A stretch of 64,000 bases of DNA, from NCBI RefSeq assembly GCF_037975245.1, contig NC_092577.1, positions 33,676,898-33,740,897 on the forward strand, in the 5' to 3' direction. The stretch's first letter is position 1. Each line of letters opens with the position of its first letter. Under the pieces are notes generated by a model. That model worked only from the letters and a program-made list of their open reading frames with translations, had not been told where the DNA came from and searched no databases. Shown one piece after another: positions 38,896 to 51,094 of the stretch. The stretch comes from Apostichopus japonicus. Taxonomy: Eukaryota; Echinodermata; Holothuroidea; Aspidochirotida; Stichopodidae. Both the position numbers and the translations under genes were made by a program.

Positions 38896-40267
38896 CAGGG
38901 CCGGATTTACCAATGGGCAACGTGGGCAGCTGCCCACGGGCCTCCACAACAAGGGGCCTCCACATACTTTATGAAAATATATATATATAAGGGAAATTTG
39001 AAGAAAAAAAATTAAATGTAGGCTGACAAATATCATCAATCAAAATCACATTGCGCGCGGGTTACGCCATGCATACGCTTGAAGTCATATTCAATTTTAA
39101 TTGTATCTCTTTGTGAATGGTAGAAACAGCTAAGTGGTTGTTTTACCGTTATTGCAAATCACACGTCGGCAGACAAACACGATTGGCCTAATATCCGAAG
39201 TCATCAATCTCAACGTCTATTTTCTTTAGAACTAGGTTAATGGTTTTGATTGAAACATTTCAGTACACCCTGACAGTGCGCCTGTCATCACCTCCCTCTA
39301 GATTTCAGACAGGTATTGCTAATTGATTCTTTTCATGTGCAATGATGAAACAACTGTCTTCTCGCCCCCTCTACACACACATACACAGGCCCGTGCGCGT
39401 CTGGGCAGTTGGCATTAACATGTTCGTCAAGAATCATGTTAGTCCAGTCCAGCTAAAAGCAAGTTTAGTTTCGGTTTCTTGCGTTAACTGGAAACACTGG
39501 ACTGTAATGAAATCGAAGCAGCTGCAGCAAAATTAGTTTCTGAGTACAAGGATGATCTAGATCAATCACTTGGTGTTGAACTTGTGCAGTTTGCAGCCTT
39601 CTTTACTCATTTTCCTGAAGATGATAAGATGGGGAGAGAACAGTTCCTTTATAAACTGTTGATGGACAAACACGTTGCGGATACATTTCCAAATGTCGAG
39701 ATAATGCTACGGATGTACTTGGTGCTCATGGTCACAAACTGTTCTGGAGAACGTTCGTTCAGTAAACTGAAGTTCATTAAGAACAGACTCCGTACTGCAA
39801 TGGGTCATGATAGGCTCAGTCATCTGACCTTGATGAGTATTGAATATGACATTCTCAGAGATCTGACTTCGACAAATTGATCCAAGATTTTGCAAGGGTC
39901 AAGTCTCGAAAACTGCCTGGTCTGTAAATATACGTACTGTAAGTATTATATCCATGTTTATATGATTGATCATGATTGCTCGTTCGTACTGAGAGTGAGA
40001 GAGGTTGTAGCAACCTTTTTACTTGTACTGAAAATTTTGCAGGCAAACAGGCCTACATATACCGTAATGAAAATTCTTCAGAAATCACAAAATTTACTTC
40101 AGAAATCACAAAATACTGCACCATTTCGCATCCAAGAACCCTTAATTATTGGAAAAAATCCAATACCCCTCCCCTTACACACCTCCCCCAGGACGGCGAT
40201 CACTGGAGGGGGGGCCTCCACCACTGAAGGTTGCCCACGGGCCTCCACATGTCTAAATCCGGCCCTG
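38896..40267. mobile_element. hAT-superfamily DNA transposon, internally deleted
   Basis: The ends are inverted repeats: cagggccggattta at the left and, at the right, the same sequence inverted (taaatccggccctg). Inside each end lies a cccacgggcctccac block. A perfect 8-bp target duplication ATCCTGAG flanks the element (38888-38895 and 40268-40275), the length made by hAT transposases. Only the last part of a transposase frame remains (39584-39880). The 1372 bp are too short for a full element, so it is non-autonomous. Confidence 0.92.
39584..39880 (+). pseudogene. hAT transposase C-terminal dimerisation domain (remnant)
   Basis: The frame contains L-V-T-N-C-S-G-E-R-S-F-S-K-L-type sequence (read V-T-N-C-S-G-E-R-S-F-S-K-L-K), then I-K-N-R-L-R and L-S-H-L-T-L-M-S-I-E, the signature of the hAT C-terminal dimerisation region found in ZMYM- and BED-type transposases. 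The catalytic core and DNA-binding domains are missing. Upstream sequence back to about 39470 is similar but not open in the same frame. Confidence 0.85.
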
Positions 40268-40275
40268 ATCCTGAG

Positions 40276-42250
40276 GCTAAAATCACCCCCCCCCCCTCCC
40301 CCAGAAGTATACGTGCATGTTTTCCCCCGTCTCGCTGGTGGGCAATCCTGAGGGCCATAAGGGCACCCATACTATCAGATTGGGGGGGGGGGGGGATTTC
40401 AATCTCACATGTCGGCCGCCTATTTAGAACCCTTGATATAGATCAAGAAAAATACATACAGCAAAGAACAAAGAAAGAAAATACGGTTTTGTATGAATAC
40501 ATTCCTTAATGATTGTTTCTGAAGGATAATTTTCGTCTATTTCAATCAACAGGAAATACGAAAAGACAAGAAAACACATGCTCAAAGTAATTGTTCTATA
40601 AAATATATCATGTTATTATTTATAGATTACGTTTATAAGACACCTACACATTTCAGATTACATGTACATACAATACAGCCTTTGCCAAACTTTACTTAAA
40701 TTACTTGGATACAACTTGGAAAAGAATCCTCAGGAAACTGAAAACTATTGCAAATACCGACACACAGCATGTGTGGGGCGCAACCACCATTCGTTTATTA
40801 TGGGGGAGGGGGAGATGGCTAAGGGGTCTTGGAGAATTTTTAGTAGAATGGAAGATGCTAAGATGCAGAATGGATGCTATATTTTGACACTTTTGAAACA
40901 ATGTTGAAAAATATGAAACAGTGGAGGATTGTGTAAGTACTGCATATATATGCCAGGATATTTTGACAATGTGCACAGTAGACTGTCTGATCTTCTTAGT
41001 TCCCACTTGTTGCAAATTTTTTTGTTTCCATCACAGGGAAGCTTGATACTTCCTATAAGTGCTGCGATTCATGGATTGGATACAAACTTTCAATGTGACT
41101 CACAAGATAAGGTATAATTAAATAAATCAATCAATCAATCAATAAATAACTCCTGTGTGGAGGTGGGAAGTAGACAAAGTCAGAGAAAAATAATAGAAGA
41201 GATATATCAGCCGACTCGCAACAATTTTATTTAACTTTCCAGCTTTCAGCCTTTCACTTTTTCATTAATTATATTGAAACATAGATTCATAAGATAAATT
41301 TACTCTACAAAACAGGAAAAAATTACAGTATTGCAATAGTAACGATACAACTCAATATATCAAAAGAAGGTCAATAACCAAGTAATTTATCAATAATCAT
41401 ACTTACAAGCCAACGCATCAGCTACACACATGCACACACATACCAACAGGCACCCACACACATATTATCAGCATTACTGTACATAGATTCCTTTCCTTCA
41501 GCAAGGATTAAAAGAATTACGGATGAAATATGAGTGACTTAAACTTCATTTCATTCATAATTTAATAGACTTTGCTAATGATTTATTAAAAACATATAAT
41601 TAATAGAGACAAAGTTGTACCTGAAAGTTCAGCTCACTGGCCTTGAAAATATTTCCGGGTGGCGGAAAAGAAGTTACTGTAAACTATATATCGTACCTAA
41701 GTAAATCTGGAAGGCCACTCTGACAGCTTACCACCAGACTCACAAAATGAATCCAACATACAGCTTTCATTAAGAAGTTCAAATCCCCAAAAACCACAGC
41801 TAGAAAGACCTTAAAGGCATTGAAGACTTGCCCCAAACCGCATGCGGCAATCTGAAAAAGGTAACTTTCTGTTGCTTGCAACTGACGCTTTGTTTGTGTA
41901 GCTACAAAATGAAGACAGTAATGAAACGTGATACCTTGTTATCTTTAGCTGGACCTGAGATGTCCATCGCTGTATTGTTTGTACACTGTGCTGTGGGTAT
42001 ATTGACCGCAGCTGTATTTACTGACTGTACACTACTGTCTAATTACCGAAGGTAGCAAGCTGTGTGTGTATTTTCTGGGATCGATGGTGGTGTCTAACAC
42101 TTCTGTTACATTCGGAACTAGGTCCGATTACCGGCATTAGACGTTTCTTTTTGCGCGAGTCTTCACACCCTCCAACTGGACATCAGATATTTCCAAACTG
42201 ATAGGAATCCAAAGTGATAGAAAGCCTTCCCTTGTCCTACTGCATTGAGT
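40276..42250. other. Non-coding region 3' of the F-box gene
   Basis: No convincing gene. Two exon-like pieces were seen on the plus strand (41036-41111 and 41903-42054), but they do not join in an open phase. The F-box gene's 3' UTR should lie at the right edge of this interval. Confidence 0.35.
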
Positions 42251-42256
42251 AATGTA

Positions 42257-45200
42257 CTAGTCCTCACCAAAGGACACTTTGACATAAGAGCCTGCCATCT
42301 TGGCACCATAGTGGCCTGCCCAGAACAGAGTGTCTTTGCTTTTGTGGGTAAAACTGATGAATCTCAAGCCAGGGCCATAGTCTTTAAATACATGAGAAAT
42401 CTGCCACAAAGATAGAAAGAAACAAATTCAGATGAAGTTAAGTAAAGGTTTTCTTGATTAATTCCTGATATCATCTGTTTCCCAGTGGTATGAAGGGGAT
42501 TTAGAAGGTAGTGGAGGGTGTACGTGTCTCAATATCCCCAACATATTTAGGTAGGGTGTATGTAACTTGGACCCCTGCAAGAGCCAGAGGGGGGTCCATG
42601 ATATATAAAGCAGGGGAAGGGGGGGGCATATAGCACCGTATTCATTGATGCCAACTCCCATGTAGGAGGGCATGGGATTCCTCCCCCTAAAAATATTAAA
42701 CATTTTGATATCAAATGGTGAATTTTGATGCATACACAGATTATTCATCCTGAAGGCGTTCTGGACCTGGACGAGGGTCTTGTGCTTCCTAGACTGAGTG
42801 CAAAAATGAACGTTTGACCCACAGATGACGATGGAGTTTGGATGACAAGGGCCCACCCCCACCCTCTCCCTTTGTTCACCCTACTTCCATGCTGCATCCC
42901 AACTCCACATTGGCCAAGACAAGGGAGGGGAAGATTCCCCTCTCCTTTAATAGATTCAATGTACAAGCAGCAACTAGAAGAAAGATTCAATTTTATACTA
43001 CCCCCCTTCCCCTCCCCTCTCCCATCACCTTCTCCTCCCCATAAATGTTGAACAATGTCTACAGTCAACCAGCTATTTCCCTCAACTTTTACCACTACAC
43101 ATTCCACCCTCTAGTTTCAGTCAATAGAAGCCCATGTTGAACCTGTTCTTCATACCGAGCCATTCCCTCTACATCGGCCCATCTAACACCCCTCTCCCCC
43201 CACATCTCCTCTCCCGAATGTAGCATGTTACACCCTCATACCTCTTTCCAGTCATTGGGCGCCCACTGTGGAGTCTGTTCTTCATATTCAAAAGAGTCGA
43301 TAACATCTTTTTCTCCTCCTTTCTTGGTTTTGTGCAACACCACTTCCAAATTGTACAAATTGCCACAGTCAAATCTGGCTGCATACCTAATGGAGGGAGG
43401 CAAGAAGGCTTGAACGATACTTTTTGCAAGATATCACACAGTGTGTTAGCTCAACAAAGAAACCTTAAAGACTTTCAGACAGTTCCTTTTTGCGATAGCC
43501 TATAATAACAGTTGGGCTACACTCTCCTGTGAGGGGGGGGGGGTGCGCTCATTTTTTCTCCTCCATACTGAGAACAGTTAATTGTGGTCAAGTGGTTAAG
43601 GTGAACTGACGTTCAATCTAAGGATAGCAGGTTTTTAGTCCTGGTAACATCATTAAGCTGTGTCCTTGGGACAAGGCACTTAACCTCCATTGTCTTTCTC
43701 AACCCAGGAATATTTAAATAGGATCTGGGCAGATTAATTAAACTACACTCTCCTGAGGGGGGGGGCGGGGGAGGTTGGATCAAGACGTCAGACCCACCAA
43801 CTTTTACATAATTTCCTTTAACGTATTTGCTCTTTTTAAAATAAATTTCTCCTTACCAGTCTCCAACTTTTAACGGCGGCTGTAAGCGGTCCAACATTTC
43901 TTCCTCAAACCCTTCCTGTACCAAGTCAACCACTTGACATTTACAGCACCAGCCGTAAGAAGTAGCAAAGTTGCAAGGTTTGCCATCGGCTATGGCCAGT
44001 AATTCTGGTGGTTTTTCCCCACTGCCTGCCCCTTTGTCCTTCTCGACTAACCACTTATCTCCACCATCTTGCAATTTCTTCCAGTGCTTGAAATTATCTG
44101 CAAATAGAAACATGCAGACAGTCAACCTCGTACAGGACGAGTCCACAAAAAAAAAAAAAAAAGAGAGAAATAAAGGAAAACAAAGAGAATTAATGATCTT
44201 TTTTCACAATTTTCTTCAACAAAATAAAACCAGAAAGCCAGTGGGCTTATTGTGATTCCTTGCCAATTGAGATTATAATCCCAACCTTTAATATCACATT
44301 GAACATACATTATCATGTACCTGCTCTATATCAACACCTTCACACAAAGTATGATTCAATTCTGAAAATGTTTACATTTGACCCTGTGACCTCATTATTA
44401 TTCATGAGATGAGCATCAAAATCAATAGGGTTCATCTACTCACTATGGCGCATCTATGTACCAAGTATGACTTTAACTTGTCGCTAGTTACTTCAGTTAC
44501 CGTGTTTACAAGCTATTTTAGTAAAAATCACCTTAAGCCCCACCCTCTAATAAATATGCATAATATCAACTTGAACATATTTCACCATGTAACCGCTATC
44601 TACCAACATATTAATACCAAGTATAAATAAATTCTGACTTTTGGTTGCAGAGTTATTAGCATTTGAAGATTTTTACATTTGACCCCGTATAACCAATGAA
44701 ACAGACTGTTTTACCTATCACATTTGAAAATGGTAGAATCATTCTGACCTCTTCCTTTGCCCTCATCACCTGAATATATCAGACCTCTTTTAAATCAAGC
44801 AGTTTTGGCCAGAAGTTATGATTGTGGATCTCTTGTAAATAAAAAAATATCAAGAGATTAACTAAGAAGCTTTTCTTACATTTCTACACTCAAAAACAGC
44901 AATGTCAGTTTTTGTATAGATCTGTAAAATTTCATTCCTTAAAATTCATTGCCTCTGCCATTTACCCACAACACCCTCCAGTAACATATTACACCATTGA
45001 TCAAATGTTCAGGTTCAACCTACCATTTCCACTTGGATTTTTGATGAGGTTTCTACTGAATGGTTCTTTCAAGTAAAATTTCCTCCAATCAGACGGATAG
45101 CAAGGCGCCATAATTTTCTTGACATATTTCCCCTCTCTTTCGCATTTCAGTTTCCAAAGACTTGAACTGTTTACAAGCGTCCCAAACAATGGTGAAACTC

Positions 45201-45399
45201 TGGCACATTTCTCCAAATCTTTAACCGGTAGGAATGACAAAATGACGATTACAATCTCCTCTGGAATGTTAACAAATCTACCGTTGATCTCCACCTTCAT
45301 CTGGCCTTTGGCTTGAAGACATTCATCGTCACCAAAATCTTCCAAATTGTCTTTCCTCACTGCATTGCGTTCTTTTCTTGATGCATTGATACCCATCAT
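42257..45399 (-). CDS. F-box protein with FBA domain (FBXO2/6/44-like)
   Basis: Four coding exons, 45399-45024, 44097-43857, 43386-43242 and 42400-42257, join in phase to 301 residues (human FBXO6 has 293, FBXO2 296). The family recruits glycoproteins to SCF ubiquitin ligases through Skp1 (F-box) and a lectin-like FBA domain. F-box at about 43-90 (I-P-E-E-I, I-L-S-F-L-P-V-K-D-L, L-W-K); linker with D-W-R-K-F-Y-L; FBA at about 115-301 with R-N-L-I-K-N-P-S-G, H-W-K-K, G-G-D-K-W, F-A-T-S-Y, Q-V-V-D-L, Y-A-A-R-F-D-C-G and F-W-A-G-H-Y-G. The start is in the exon that opens after ttcattttcacag at 45405. Phe280-Trp281 takes the place of the Tyr-Trp pair of the Fbs1 glycan pocket, so sugar binding is possible but unproven. 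The gene appears intact; orthology within the family is open. Confidence 0.93.
43519..43762 (+). mobile_element. tRNA-derived SINE in F-box intron 3-side
   Basis: Lies in the intron between the second and third coding exons. A-box-like ggtcaagtggttaagg and B-box-like ggtttttagtcc (43630-43641) are followed by the conserved body ccttgggacaaggcacttaacct. Similar 20-25-base stretches (actctcctg..aggggggg) border it at 43519 and 43744 and may be the target duplication. Confidence 0.6.
44285..44770. repeat. Probable dispersed repeat in F-box intron 1
   Basis: Internally repeated blocks, for example acatttgacccYgt (44376 and 44677), ataccaagtat (44620) and taccaagtatgact (44459), suggest an old repeat family copy. 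Family not identified. Confidence 0.4.
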
Positions 45400-45868
45400 G
45401 ATGTTCTGTGAAAATGAATACAAGTCACAATAAATCACAGAAAAAGTTGAAATCTTTGAATCATATTTCTCATCCAGCATCGGGCGATGATAACAGACTT
45501 TTAAGTGTACATCTTTCATGAATGTTGATAATATTATGTTACAGTAAGCCTTTACCTAAGGAGTAAGGTATTAACATACATAACCAATACCAGACAGTAC
45601 TGTCAATTATGATTTGAAACCTTAGGCAACAGTCAACTTACACAGAACGGAGGCCAAACATTTAGCCCAAGTACTAGCAGAGCCAGGCTATAGTAGGCCA
45701 AACAAGTCAATTCAAGGTAGGCTAAGGCCTAAATAACAGTTTTAGGTACATTCTACGGTATCTCATGACTGGGCCTAGCTTATGTTAACGTTAGGTCAAC
45801 TTTTGTGATGCAGGAGAGGACAAGTACCATAGGACTGACTATGACTAACTAGCCTTTCCAAGACCTAC

Positions 45869-45930
45869 CTTTATCAAATGCGATCGACGTATTTGGATGA
45901 TAAGACATTAAACAAGTTCAAGACCTCTAC
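45869..45930 (-). other. Possible 5' UTR exon of the F-box gene
   Basis: The minus strand reads GATAAAG|GTAGGT at 45869/45868, a good donor about 460 bases upstream of the coding-exon acceptor at 45405. The extent upstream is unknown. Confidence 0.3.
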
Positions 45931-46839
45931 ATTTTCCAACTTATAAAAATCAATTTTCTGTTTCGCTTTGTAAGACTAGTGTAAGCTGACTACATGATTC
46001 TGAAATAGTTGTAATCTAGTATGAATCATGACCATATGTGACTGAGTACGAGTAGGGCTAGGCCTAGGACTAGTTTCATTTTCTAAATATACTAAGATTA
46101 CGTAATGGGTCTAGCTCATGCGGTAGCATACGCCCATTAAAAGCCCCATTGATTTGTATACTAAATCACAAAAGTAATGTGGTCTCTAAGTCTAGATAGA
46201 AGTTTTCACCAGCTAAACGCTACCCATCACCGGATAGCTGACAAGTTGGCCTTTCATGGCACCATCAATTTTTCGTATCATGACCATGTAGATTTTTTGC
46301 TATCTGAGCCGGAAGTTTTCGTCACTTGTAAACAAACCTCTTCATTAAGTGGTAAACAAATTTCCTACGCTGCTCCTGGGAGGCCTAAAAGGGTCTAAAA
46401 TTGCCTCAATTGACCCAATTTTCTCAGCACATGTACTTTCATTCATGCTCTTCAACATGCAAGCCACAAAAAACTAGATTATGATTGATAACAGGTCACA
46501 AAAAATGTTCTCCTGCTGCTTTTTGGCACTTTTCCTGATTGATATAGACCCTAATATGAGTATGCCACCTTCAAAACAGCTGTAACCAAGGAACGCCAAA
46601 TTGATTTTGTTTTACTGGGTTTAGTGTTACCGTCTTTACATTTCGTTTTAATAAACAAAAGTTTGACCCTTGTCTGATTTTTGAAATTGAATTCATAATG
46701 GAAGTAAATAAAACTTCGAGAAAATGGAAAAACCACAAAAGAAGCGACTCATATCCGTCTTATCCTATAAAGTAATGAATGATGAAAATAGCGTAAAACT
46801 CGCTGTGTGTGATCTATCACTTGCAGCCCTCTGTGTTGC

Positions 46840-47005
46840 CCCTGTTACTGTTCTGGTTGTGCCTATTTAGTTTTATTCTCGTAGTTGCTCACTTATAGTT
46901 TACTTATTGTATGTTTATGTTTGTATTCACTATTGTTTTATGTTTACTGTCGACGGGAAATAATTTCCGTTTTCTGTTTTTCTGAAATGGACAATAAATT
47001 TTCTA
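46840..47005 (+). mobile_element. Probable LINE 3' tail
   Basis: gacgggaaataatttccg followed by ggacaataaattttctatc runs directly into the tetranucleotide array. An AATAAA-type end extended by a simple repeat is typical of some LINE 3' ends. No coding part precedes it. Confidence 0.4.
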
Positions 47006-47720
47006 TCCATCCATCCATCCATCCATCCATCCATCCATCCATCCATCCATCCATCCATCCATCCATCCATCCATCCATCCATCCATCCATCCATCCATCC
47101 ATCCATCCATCCATCCATCCATCCATCCATCCATCCATCCATCCATCCATCCATCCATCCATCCATCCATCCATCCATCCATCCATCCATCCATCCATCC
47201 ATCCATCCATCCATCCATCCATCCATCCATCCATCCATCCATCCGTCCGTCCGTCCGTCCGTCCGTCCGTCCGTCCGTCCGTCCGTCCGTCCGTCCGTCC
47301 GTCCGTCCGTCCGTCCGTCCGTCCGTCCGTCCGTCCGTCCGTCCGTCCGTCCGTCCGTCCGTCCGTCCGTCCGTCCGTCCGTCCGTCCGTCCGTCCGTCC
47401 GTCCGTCCGTCCGTCCGTCCGTCCGTCCGTCCGTCCGTCCGTCCGTCCGTCCGTCCGTCCGTCCGTCCGTCCGTCCGTCCGTCCGTCCGTCCGTCCGTCC
47501 GTCCGTCCGTCCGTCCGTCCGTCCGTCCGTCCGTCCGTCCGTCCGTCCGTCCGTCCGTCCGTCCGTCCGTCCGTCCGTCCGTCCGTCCGTCCGTCCGTCC
47601 GTCCGTCCGTCCGTCCGTCCGTCCGTCCGTCCGTCCGTCCGTCCGTCCGTCCGTCCGTCCGTCCGTCCGTCCGTCCGTCCGTCCGTCCATCCATCTATCT
47701 ATCTATCTATCTATCTATCT
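47006..47720. repeat. Compound (ATCC)n-(GTCC)n-(ATCT)n array
   Basis: (ATCC) units to 47244 switch abruptly to (GTCC) units (47245-47685), then two ATCC units, then ATCT units. The whole array is essentially uninterrupted. The GTCC part contains a CpG every four bases. Very long SIHP/SVRP and MDGR/MDGW frames come from the array and are not genes. Confidence 0.98.
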
Positions 47721-47729
47721 TAACCATGC

Positions 47730-49320
47730 ACATGCTTTTGCTGGTTACTATACTGAAGCAACATATGCTTGAAGACCGCTTTTTGATGGTTTCCTACTCA
47801 AAAATGTGGACATACATGAAATTCTATTTTGGTTAAAACTTTATTGAGAGAAAAAAAATCGAACTTGCCAGATAAGATGCTATAGCCGTAAATATAGCTA
47901 TTGAACAGTTTCATATTCGTGGAGTGTAGGCTATACAGGGAGGGGCATTACTTCGTTAAAAGTTTCCCGTCTCAACGATACCAGTAAACGAATACATTTT
48001 TTAGCTTATAGTTTTCTGATTTTACTGGGTAAGTCTAGAAAGTAAATGAATCTACTTCTTCTTTTTTTTGTCAATTATCAATATGATATAATTTCACGTA
48101 AGAATTTCAGCTAGATTTCCCAGGTAAAGTCACGGCTCGTAAATTATACTATACACCAGTTAATGCGTTTGTCCTTGGCTGGATAGACGTTCCTTTTCAA
48201 TGTAGTAATCTTTTAAAATTCTTCAAGATAAACGTTACCAATAGCTCTTGATGATGCGTGCTCTGTGAATCATTGCAACCCAATCGGGCGAGACCGGTTA
48301 AATACGGTTTATTCTGTCAAAAGTATAATAGACATCCTTGTTAACGAAATAGTCTTTAGAATTGATTGGAGAATCTTTTCATTCCAGGACCTCCAATCGA
48401 GTCCGGAGAGGCATATATCAATTGAACAACAAGATTCAAGATTTAACTGAGGTATATGAAGCTGTATTTGTTATTTAGTGTAAACAGGAACTCGTCACCT
48501 GCAGCTAAAGAGAAATTTGTAAAAGGCTGTTGTGTCAAAAGTTAAGGTAAGTCAGACTTAATGGTGATCAGTAGGCTACCTTAAAGCATCCAGAAAAATA
48601 TTAAAGGTTATTTAATAATCGCAAAAGTATACAATGAGATCTCCTGCATACATCAATACGAGTATATTGTATAGAACCACGGATCTGTTATTTATAATAT
48701 AGCAGCTCCTTTGTAGAATTACCCAGGCGAGTACGCTGAGTAGACATATTTCCTGAATTAGCCTATGCAAAGTACGAGCCTGCCGTTGTTCTAAGCGCAA
48801 GTACGAGTAGCCTTTACTTAATTTTGTACTAGAAATTTTACATGACTTTCCGAATGCTCCGATCGAGTACCAGCACCAGCAAGTATATGGTGGGACAGGG
48901 GTGGAGCCGAACATGCCAACAGGATGACTTTTGCCTAGAAGAGCATTAATTAAAAATAAGCAAATAAAGGTATAGGATATACAGTTAATGAGAGTACTAT
49001 CATCTCTAACACAAAAAGCTGACATGGATAACAAGAGCTTAAATCAATTAAGCAGGAAAGGTTGACTTCATAACTGAAAGCTTCCGAAGAAGCTTTGCAT
49101 TCTGTTATCATAGGCTATCATATATGTAGTTGCGTTTGACTTTCATGTTTACGCAAGATATATAATATTCCAAGTAAAACCTGCGAATCTATTTTGGGTC
49201 CTTCTGTATGACATTGGGACATCGTTGGTTGCAGTAAATGTAGCGATCACAAATAAAGAAAAAAGATAAAGCATCTTTTAAATGAATCGAATTCATCAGA
49301 AAATGTCGTCAAAATAATCT
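47730..49320. other. Non-coding; no gene seen
   Basis: Short unsupported frames only. Confidence 0.4.
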
Positions 49321-49340
49321 AATCCCGCTCAGTTATATGC

Positions 49341-49601
49341 TGACGTCATTATGCCTATATCAGTGACGTCAGTACAAGTGACTATACCCAACTTGTCCGT
49401 ATCAATCCGTGTTGATTCAAAACTATATCAATTTATTAAATTACGCCACGTGTTCAAAGCTGTTGTGTTTTGTAAAGAATGAGACGTTCCTCTTTACTTT
49501 TTCACACTTCTGGTGAAGAAATCAAAGAAATTGAGTTTCGTTATCAGTGAAATCTTTAACATGCATGATGTACAGTCACGTGACTTCATTCTGTGACGTC
49601 A
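49341..49601. promoter_or_regulatory. Cluster of CRE and E-box palindromes
   Basis: Three perfect TGACGTCA sites (49341, 49364, 49594) and two CACGTG sites (49447, 49577) within 260 bases, about 1.5 kb upstream of the MS4A-like start codon. Whether they drive that gene is unknown. Confidence 0.4.
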
Positions 49602-50544
49602 ACACACTCCGAACGGATTAAGCCAAAAGATGAAGTGAGCAGGTAGTAATTATGAGGTAATCCTTAGGCTATTGAATCCCTCATAACAATTACTATCCGT
49701 CATGCTGACTAATTCAACACTATTAACGGATAGCTTGACCAAAAACTAGCTGGTCAAGCTCTGGTCGAACCAACCATGCGACCTTCATATATAGCGTATA
49801 TATACATATAAGCTGTACTATATATACCTGACTCGTATTAGACGGCGAACGCATTTGTATTCTAGCAATGTAGAGGGACTACAGGGGATCATATTGGATC
49901 AAGTTGTTTGGTTTTCTCGTACCTACAGGTTCTATCTTGCGTGACTTGTAGTTTGCTGATACTCGTACACTCACCCCCATGAATTTGGACCCTGCTGTAT
50001 ACTATAGCATATACGGGGCATCTTGGAAATCTAATACTGATTTTCATGCAGTACTTAGCCTAGAGCCTGTGTGTATTAAGGCGCACGGTAAACGTACTCA
50101 CGGATGATTTGTACGTGAGCCCTTACGTTACAGATACGTCTCTAATTGTTGTAATCGAACTATAAGTTCTCTAGGCCCTATCCACTGTATAGGCCCTTTA
50201 CACGTATATCCACATTGTTGACTCTATACCATCGGTAAATTCGGGATCTTTCAAACGCAATGACAATGTTCCATTGAAGGAATATTAAGCGATCTTAGTC
50301 AGTCATTCATGCGTAATGTATAATTGCCGCACCTCATGCTGTCAACACCTCGTATACGATTTAGCATTACACTCACCATAAGAAATGGTTGGGTATTGAA
50401 GTTCCCTATATAACCATGCAGTGCCAGGTTGGCACCCACTGGAGCCTTTAGGAAACATATACTGAACGCAGCACCCACACCCCTTGCCAACACCACCCCC
50501 TCCCCTCCCTCCGAAATTGTTCAGACACAACCCGAATGTTGTTA

Positions 50545-50858
50545 AGGCCCGGTCACACTTTACCGATTTTTTATCGGAATATACTATCCGATTTTCCCGG
50601 AGGAATCGAAACAGCCTGTTTTTCGTTCGCGTCTTCTAGCCACATTGATAAAGGACCCGATTTGCTATCTGTTGAGCCATTCCGATGTGAAATAGCCCTC
50701 TCCTATCTTTTGAAATTAACTCCGTTTCCTTTTATCGGATAGCTATCCGATTTCTCTTCCGATTTTTATCGTTTTTCGATGTGACGTCACTTCAAAATTT
50801 AGTCCGTTCCAGAACCCCTCAGATTTGGAGTAGGTATCGCTGTAGTGTGACCGGGCCT
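50545..50858. mobile_element. PIF/Harbinger-like MITE (314 bp)
   Basis: Terminal inverted repeats aggcccggtcacact at both ends, flanked by a TTA duplication (50542-50544 and 50859-50861), the target-site form of PIF/Harbinger elements. The interior is built of ccgattttt and tatcgga motifs and has no transposase. Confidence 0.85.
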
Positions 50859-51094
50859 TTAGTCTTGTATAAAGACGTGTTTACGGAGGGCTCCTTGACA
50901 CTCTGAGGTTTCCATCGAGCGTGTGCGCGCCAAAGTATTCGGTAAGGTACCGGTACAGAAGGACGGTACCGTATTGCAAACGTGATCTTAAAGGACATAA
51001 GACAGTGTTGAGCTACTATGTATTTTTTTTTTTTATCTTTGCAACAGGTCATTTTGTTTATACAAGATCAAACCCTCTCAGTAGGTATAGCACA

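Noticed and set aside
41036-42054. Two-exon plus-strand gene (41036-41111 joined to 41903-42054)
   Set aside because: The splice signals look plausible, but the only open phase of the first piece meets a stop nine codons into the second.
46885-47772. Very long open frames (SIHP/SVRP and MDGR/MDGW) in the ATCC/GTCC array, and the similar ones at 29143-29845
   Set aside because: Tetranucleotide arrays are open in all frames that lack a stop in 12 bases. No splice or domain support.
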